A DNA stretch of 11,140 nt from DATHYZ01 sp035458865 (lineage in GTDB: Bacteria; Chloroflexota; Limnocylindria; Limnocylindrales; CSP1-4). The notes below the pieces were generated by a model. That model worked only from the letters and a program-made list of their open reading frames with translations, ran no database searches and was not told the DNA's origin. Position 1 is the first letter of the stretch. Each line of letters starts with the position of its first letter. Positions 6,340-11,140 of the stretch are shown one piece after another. The stretch is from contig DATHYZ010000242.1 of NCBI GenBank assembly GCA_035458865.1, positions 1 through 11,140 on the forward strand. Reading direction: 5' to 3'. The translations under genes and the position numbers were made by a program.

Positions 6340-8526
6340 ATGTCCCGGATCATCGCCAGCGCCGCCATCCGAGGCGCCCACGAGTACGTGACCGAGGCCG
6401 AGGCCAAGCTGGAGGCCATGGCCGAGTCCTCCGGCGGGGCGACCCGCCTGGAGTTCCCCAACACGGCCTTCTACCTGCCGTTGACCCTCGCCCTCACCGG
6501 CGTCGAGGTCAAGACCGTCGACGAGGCCCGCGTGCCGCTGAGGATCGCCCGCGATCTGCTCGGCCCGGTCCCCACCGACGAGACCTGGCTGCCGTACCTG
6601 GGCGACACGCTCGACGCGGGGGTCGCCACGCTCATCGCCGAGGAGATCATCGAGGCCGTCCGCTACGCGGAGGGCGCCCCGCCCAACGGGATCTTCCTGG
6701 GCTTCACCGACGACGCCATCCTGCGGACCCAGGGCATCAAGCTCGTCGACGGCCGGATGCCCGGCTTCGCGGCCTGCGTCGGTGCCATGCCGACGAACGA
6801 GGAGGCGGTCCACCTCGCCCGCGAGCTCCAGGAGCGCAACATCCTGGTCTTCCTCTCCAGCGCCACCGACGGCCGGAGCATGGCCGAGCAGCTGGCCGAG
6901 GAAGGCATCGAGATGAGCTGGGACACCTACCTCGTCCCGTACGGCAAGGAGACCAGCTCCACCGTCCACGCCCTCAACTTCGCCGCCCGGGCCGCCATGA
7001 CCTTCGGCGGCCTGGTCCCGGGCGACCTCGAGAAGGCCCGCCGGATCCTCCTCTACAACAAGGACCGGGTCTTCGCCTTCGTCCTCGCCCTCGGCGAGGT
7101 CGACGACCGCAAGTACGCCACCGCGGCCGGGGCCATCAACTTCGGCTTCCCGGTCATCGCCGACACGGACATCCCGCAGATCCTGCCCAGCGGCATCTGC
7201 ACCTACGAGCACGTCGTCAGCAACGTCCCCGCCGAGCGCCTGGTCAACAAGGCCGTCGAGGTCCGGGGCCTCAAGCTGAAGATCACCAAGATCCCGATCC
7301 CGGTCTCCTACAGCGCGGCCTTCGAGGGCGAGCGGGTCCGCAAGGAGCAGCTCCACGTCGAGTTCGGCCGCAGCCTGACGCCGGCCTTCGAGTACCTCCG
7401 CTCGCGCGAGCTCGACGAGATCGAGGACGGCCACATCGAGGTGATCGGTCCCGACCTCGACACGGTCGAGGTCGGCGGCTCGATGCCGCTGGGGCTCCTC
7501 ATCGAGGTCGCCGGACGCAAGCTCCAGAAGGACTTCGAGCCGATCCTGGAGCGCCAGGTCCATCGCTTCGTCAACGGGGCCATGGGCGTCATGCACATCG
7601 GCCAGCGCGACCTGCCCTGGATCCGGATGTCGAAGGAGACCTACGACGCCGGCTTCCGCCTCCGCGACTTCGGGGTGGTCCTCCACGCCAAGTACCTGGA
7701 GGAGTTCCCGGCCATCGTCGACAAGGTCTCGGTGAAGATCTACTCCGACGCCGCCGAGATCGAGCGGATCATCGAGGAGGCCCGAGGGGTCTGGGACGAG
7801 CGGGACGCCCGGGTCGCCGGGATGACCGACGAGACCGTCGACATCTTCTACTCCTGCACCCTCTGCCAGTCCTACGCCCCGAACCACGTCTGCGTCATCT
7901 CGCCGGAGCGCCTGGGCCTCTGCGGCGCCTACAACTGGCTCGACGGCAAGGTCAGCCACGAGATCAACCCGAGCGGCCCGAACCAGCCGATCGAGAAGGG
8001 CGCCTGCCTGGATCAGACGCTGGGTCTCTTCTCGGGCATCAACGCGTTCGTCGCCGCCAAGTCGAGCAAGACCGTCGATCAGGTCAGCCTCTACTCGATG
8101 ATGACCGCGCCGATGACCTCGTGCGGCTGCTTCGAATGCATCATGGGCGTCGCCCCCGAGGCCAACGGCGTCGTCGTCGTCAACCGCGAGTACGCCGGGA
8201 TGACGCCGCTCGGCATGTCCTTCAGCACCCTGGCCGGCCTCGTCGGCGGCGGGATCCAGACGCCCGGCTTCCTGGGCGTCGGGCGCCTCTACCTGACGAG
8301 CCGCAAGTTCATCCCCGCGGACGGCGGCCTGCCGCGCCTGGTCTGGATGCCAAAGGAGCTCAAGGAAGCGCTCCACGACAAGCTGGCCGCCCGGGGCGCC
8401 GAGATCGGCGACCCGGACTTCGTCGACAAGATCGCCACCGAGGAGGACGCGACCACCGCCGAGGAGCTGGTGACCTTCCTCGGGCGCGTCGGACATCCGG
8501 CCCCGACCATGCAATCGATCCTCTGA
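6340..8526 (+). CDS. acsB: Acetyl-CoA synthase (CO-methylating), CODH/ACS alpha subunit
   Basis: The 728-residue enzyme condenses CO, a methyl group from the corrinoid protein, and CoA into acetyl-CoA. Length is that of the full bacterial form (Moorella AcsB, 729), including the N-terminal domain (to about residue 310) that docks on CODH and carries the CO tunnel, and which archaeal CdhC lacks. The A-cluster cysteines fall on the same numbers as in Moorella: Cys506, 509, 518 and 528 bind the Fe4S4 cubane (YSCTLCQSYAPNHVC and GLCGAYNW), and Cys595-Gly596-Cys597 (SCGC) holds the two nickels. Trp427 and Arg429, around the active-site cavity in Moorella, are also present. Residue 512, a Phe in Moorella that lies over the cluster, is Tyr here. 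GGAGG lies 8 bases before the ATG. It sits between cooS and acsC, 15 and 31 bases away, which fits one transcript. Confidence 0.97.
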   Translation: MSRIIASAAIRGAHEYVTEAEAKLEAMAESSGGATRLEFPNTAFYLPLTLALTGVEVKTVDEARVPLRIARDLLGPVPTDETWLPYLGDTLDAGVATLIAEEIIEAVRYAEGAPPNGIFLGFTDDAILRTQGIKLVDGRMPGFAACVGAMPTNEEAVHLARELQERNILVFLSSATDGRSMAEQLAEEGIEMSWDTYLVPYGKETSSTVHALNFAARAAMTFGGLVPGDLEKARRILLYNKDRVFAFVLALGEVDDRKYATAAGAINFGFPVIADTDIPQILPSGICTYEHVVSNVPAERLVNKAVEVRGLKLKITKIPIPVSYSAAFEGERVRKEQLHVEFGRSLTPAFEYLRSRELDEIEDGHIEVIGPDLDTVEVGGSMPLGLLIEVAGRKLQKDFEPILERQVHRFVNGAMGVMHIGQRDLPWIRMSKETYDAGFRLRDFGVVLHAKYLEEFPAIVDKVSVKIYSDAAEIERIIEEARGVWDERDARVAGMTDETVDIFYSCTLCQSYAPNHVCVISPERLGLCGAYNWLDGKVSHEINPSGPNQPIEKGACLDQTLGLFSGINAFVAAKSSKTVDQVSLYSMMTAPMTSCGCFECIMGVAPEANGVVVVNREYAGMTPLGMSFSTLAGLVGGGIQTPGFLGVGRLYLTSRKFIPADGGLPRLVWMPKELKEALHDKLAARGAEIGDPDFVDKIATEEDATTAEELVTFLGRVGHPAPTMQSIL

Positions 8527-8557
8527 GCCGAGTCACCCGTTCGAGAGGTCCATCGCC

Positions 8558-9916
8558 ATGCCGCTGACCGCCCTGGACATCTACAAGGTGCTTCCGCAGA
8601 CCAACTGCGGCGAGTGCGGGGTGCCGACCTGCCTGGCCTTCGCCATGCAGCTGGCCACCAAGAAGGCGGCCATCGACGACTGTCCGTACGCCACCGACGA
8701 TGCCAAGGCCGCCCTGGCGGGGGCCGCCGCGCCGCCGATCCGCCTTGTCTCGGTCGGGCCGGCCGAGCAGTGCGTGGTCATGGGCAAGGAGACCGTCCTC
8801 TTCCGCCACGAGGAGACCTTCTACCACCCGACCGCGATCGCCGTCCGGATCCCCACCGACCGACCGGAAGCCGAGCTGCGCGCCGCCTTCGAGCGGGTCA
8901 AGGAGCTCGTCTTCGACCGGGTCGGCCAGTTCGTCCGGGTCGAGCTCGTGGCCCTGGAGGACCCCGACGACGACGCCGGGCGCTTCGCGGCGGCAGCGAA
9001 GCTGGCGACCGAGATGGACCTCGGCCTGGTCCTGGTCAGTACCAGGCCGGAGACCATCGAGGCGGCCCTGCCCGCCCTGGCCGGCCGGCGGCCCCTGATC
9101 GACGGGGCGACCGACGAGAACTGGGAGGCCATGGCCGCCCTGGCCAAGGCGAACGACTGCCCGCTCGTGGTCCGCGGCGCCGACCTCCAGGGGCTCGCTG
9201 CCCTCACCGCCAGGGTCGCCGGACTGGGCCTGACCGACCTGGTCATCGACAGCGGGGCCAGGGGCCTGGCCGCCACGATCCAGGACCTCACCCAGATCCG
9301 TCGCCTCGCCCTCCGTCGCCAGGCCCGTCCGCTGGGCTACCCGGCCATGGCCGTGGTCACGGCGAGCGATCCGATCGACCGGGTCACGGAGGCCTCGGCC
9401 TACATCGCCAAGTACGCCGCCCTCGTGATGGTCGACGAGCTCGAGCCGTGGCAGGCCCTGGCGATGGTCACCGCCCGACAGAACATCTACACCGATCCGC
9501 AGAAGCCGATCCAGGTGGATGCGGGCCTCGCCACGATCGGCAGCCCCGACGCCTCGTCGCCGGTGCTCGTCACGACCAACTTCTCGCTCACCTACTTCAC
9601 CGTCGAGGCGGACACCGAGGCGAGCCACGTGCCCTGCTGGGTCGTCGTGGTCGACACGGAGGGACAGTCGGTCATGACCGCCTGGGCCGCCGACAAGTTC
9701 AGCGCCGAGACGATCGCCAAGGCCCTGGCCGACTCGGGCGTCGCCGACAAGGTCGACCACAAGCGCTGCGTCATCCCCGGCGGCGTCGCCTCGCTCAGCG
9801 GCAAGCTCGAGGAGCTGAGCGGCTGGGAGGTCCTGGTGGGGCCTCGCGAATCGGCCGGCATCTCGGTCTTCATGCGGACCCGCTGGCGCCAGCCAGAACC
9901 GGCCGCCGCGGGCTGA
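8558..9916 (+). CDS. acsC: Corrinoid iron-sulfur protein large (gamma) subunit
   Basis: This 452-residue subunit (Moorella AcsC is about 446) carries a corrinoid whose cobalt takes the methyl group from methyl-tetrahydrofolate, via AcsE, and gives it to ACS. The N-terminal Fe4S4 domain has Cys17, Cys20, Cys25 and Cys42 in NCGECGVPTC and DDCPY, the known spacing for the cluster that reduces cobalt. A TIM-barrel region follows (about residues 95-325), and the C-terminal part (about 330-445, with TTNFSLTYF and the GGVASLSGKLEE stretch) corresponds to the cobamide-binding domain. CFeSP works as a heterodimer with AcsD, which is not in this window and would be expected downstream. GAGAGG lies 9 bases before the ATG. 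The gene begins 31 bases after acsB and ends 10 bases before the activator gene. The archaeal equivalent is CdhE; the operon context favours the bacterial name. Confidence 0.95.
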   Translation: MPLTALDIYKVLPQTNCGECGVPTCLAFAMQLATKKAAIDDCPYATDDAKAALAGAAAPPIRLVSVGPAEQCVVMGKETVLFRHEETFYHPTAIAVRIPTDRPEAELRAAFERVKELVFDRVGQFVRVELVALEDPDDDAGRFAAAAKLATEMDLGLVLVSTRPETIEAALPALAGRRPLIDGATDENWEAMAALAKANDCPLVVRGADLQGLAALTARVAGLGLTDLVIDSGARGLAATIQDLTQIRRLALRRQARPLGYPAMAVVTASDPIDRVTEASAYIAKYAALVMVDELEPWQALAMVTARQNIYTDPQKPIQVDAGLATIGSPDASSPVLVTTNFSLTYFTVEADTEASHVPCWVVVVDTEGQSVMTAWAADKFSAETIAKALADSGVADKVDHKRCVIPGGVASLSGKLEELSGWEVLVGPRESAGISVFMRTRWRQPEPAAAG

Positions 9917-9926
9917 GGAGCCCCAC

Positions 9927-11140
9927 ATGGCGACGGCCCGCGTCACCTTCCTGCCGGACGCTGCGACCGCGGAGGTCGAGCAGGGCGCCACGCTGCTCGA
10001 CGCCGCCTTCGCCGCCGGCATCCTGCTCGACGGCTCGTGCGGCGGCCGGGGCATCTGCGGGCGCTGCTCGGTCGCCGTCGTCGAGGGCCCCACGATCGAG
10101 CTGGAGGGCTCGGGCGCCCTGGTCGACGGTCACGTGCTGGCCTGTCGGACGGCCGTGGATGGCGATGTCACCGTGGACGTGCCCGCGTCGTCGCGGATCG
10201 AGGGGCTCGAGATCCTCACCGGCGCCGATCGGGCGACCGGCATCCTCGCGTCTCCCGAGGAGGTGCCGGTCGGTCCCCTTCCCGAGGCCGATCGGTTCCC
10301 GTTCGACCCGCTCGCCATGGCGGTCCCGATGGCGCTCCCCCGGCCGACGATCGACGACGCGACGAGCGACCTGGGGCTGCTCCGGCGCGAGCTGCGACGG
10401 GGTCATGGCGTGCAGGACCTCGCGGTGCCCCTGCCGGTCCTGCGCCAGCTCCCCGAGCGGATCCGGCTCTCCGACCGGCTGGTCACGGCCCTGGTCGGTC
10501 GCCGGAACGGCGACCACGAGCTGCTGGACCTCGTCGCCGGCCGACCGTCCCGGCCGGTCTTCGGCCTGGCGATCGACCTCGGCACGACGACCGTCGTCGT
10601 TCACCTCGTGGACCTCAGGAGCGGCAGGACCGCCGGCGTCGCCGCGGCCCTCAACGGCCAGGTGGCCTACGGCGACGACGTCATCTCGCGGATCATCCAC
10701 GCGGGCGAGCGCGGCGGCCTCGAGGACCTCCGCTCCACGGTCGTCAACGAGATCAACGTCCTCGTCGGCAGCCTGGCGCTCTCCCACCACGTGGATCGCC
10801 ACGAGATCCTCGCCGCGGTCGTGGCCGGCAACACCACGATGATCCACCTCTTCCTCGGCCTGCCGCCGGCGGAGATCCGCCGCGATCCGTACGTGCCCGT
10901 GGCGACGTCGCTGCCCGTCTACCACGCGGCGGAGATCGGCCTGCGCATCCACGGCCGCGCTCCGGTCGCCTGCATGCCCGGCGTCGGCAGCTACGTCGGC
11001 GGGGACATCACGGCCGACGTGCTCGCCACCGGCATGGACCGCAAGCCGGAGCTGGCGATGCTCATCGACGCCGGCACGAACGGCGAGACGGTCATCGGCA
11101 ACCGCGACTTCCTCGTCTGCTGCGCCTGCTCCGCGGGCCC
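9927..11140 (+). CDS. RACo-type reductive activator of the corrinoid iron-sulfur protein (3' end cut)
   Basis: The frame is open to the window edge, giving 404 residues of a protein that is about 630 in the family. The N-terminus is a plant-type [2Fe-2S] ferredoxin domain: Cys38, Cys44 and Cys47 in SCGGRGICGRC, and Cys73 in LACRT. After a linker and middle domain (about residues 95-205) an ASKHA ATPase fold begins, with phosphate-1 motif AIDLGTTT (215-222) and phosphate-2-like motif LIDAGTNGE (379-387), followed by Cys-rich VCCACSAGP at the edge. This order matches RACo of Carboxydothermus, which uses ATP to drive electrons into CFeSP when cobalt has been oxidised from Co(I) to Co(II). The placement right after acsC, 10 bases apart, supports that role over activators of other corrinoid methyltransferases, which share the fold. 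GAGGAG (9915-9920) lies 6 bases before the ATG and overlaps the acsC stop. Confidence 0.93.
   Translation, partial: MATARVTFLPDAATAEVEQGATLLDAAFAAGILLDGSCGGRGICGRCSVAVVEGPTIELEGSGALVDGHVLACRTAVDGDVTVDVPASSRIEGLEILTGADRATGILASPEEVPVGPLPEADRFPFDPLAMAVPMALPRPTIDDATSDLGLLRRELRRGHGVQDLAVPLPVLRQLPERIRLSDRLVTALVGRRNGDHELLDLVAGRPSRPVFGLAIDLGTTTVVVHLVDLRSGRTAGVAAALNGQVAYGDDVISRIIHAGERGGLEDLRSTVVNEINVLVGSLALSHHVDRHEILAAVVAGNTTMIHLFLGLPPAEIRRDPYVPVATSLPVYHAAEIGLRIHGRAPVACMPGVGSYVGGDITADVLATGMDRKPELAMLIDAGTNGETVIGNRDFLVCCACSAG

Noticed and set aside
6253..8514. Minus-strand open frame of 753 codons opposite acsB
   Set aside because: It is a mirror of acsB codon bias in GC-rich DNA. The translation is rich in Asp, Gly, Arg, Val and Leu with no recognisable domain, and the + strand gene has a complete set of ligands.
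8360..10093. Minus-strand open frame of 577 codons opposite acsC
   Set aside because: Antisense shadow of acsC and its neighbours, without domains.
8614..10842. Plus-strand frame of 742 codons spanning acsC and the RACo gene
   Set aside because: Arg/Gly/Pro-rich out-of-frame translation crossing two well-supported genes; not a real protein.

Overview
The window is very GC-rich (roughly 70% by eye), and every real gene in it reads on the + strand. It holds two unrelated blocks. The first 3.2 kb is ordinary chromosomal housekeeping and envelope material: the C-terminal end of a cell-wall-binding repeat (CWB2) protein, a tRNA-Gln(CUG) gene, a glutaminyl-tRNA synthetase gene immediately after it, and a small secreted, membrane-anchored cupredoxin. 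A gene-free stretch of about 430 bases follows. It contains a strong terminator-like hairpin and a small palindrome that may mark the start of the next operon.

From 3587 to the right edge runs one tight operon for the carbonyl branch of the Wood-Ljungdahl (reductive acetyl-CoA) pathway. The order is cooC (Ni-insertion ATPase), cooS/acsA (Ni-Fe-S carbon monoxide dehydrogenase), acsB (acetyl-CoA synthase), acsC (large subunit of the corrinoid iron-sulfur protein), and a RACo-type reductive activator that is cut by the window end. CODH reduces CO2 to CO, ACS joins the CO to a methyl group and CoA, CFeSP delivers the methyl group, RACo rescues CFeSP when its cobalt is oxidised, and CooC matures the nickel sites. 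The genes overlap by 4 nt or are 10 to 31 nt apart, and most have good Shine-Dalgarno sites. The small CFeSP subunit (acsD) and the methyltransferase (acsE) are not in the window and would be expected downstream.

Key metal ligands are all visible. ACS has Cys506, 509, 518, 528 and Cys595-Gly596-Cys597, the same residue numbers as the Moorella enzyme, so it should be the full-length bacterial form that partners CODH. CODH has the complete Cys sets for the D, B and C clusters.

The organism is probably an anaerobic or facultatively anaerobic bacterium with a Gram-positive-like surface (CWB2 protein) and very high GC. Chloroflexota or Actinomycetota would fit, but the lineage is an inference and no marker gene settles it. 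Base composition and codon use look uniform across both blocks, so I see no sign that the operon is a recent arrival. I do not see a wholly new system. The points most worth a second look are a Phe-to-Tyr change at position 512 beside the ACS active-site metal cluster, the Glu in place of the axial Met ligand in the cupredoxin, and the tRNA-Gln/glnS pairing with a structured spacer.
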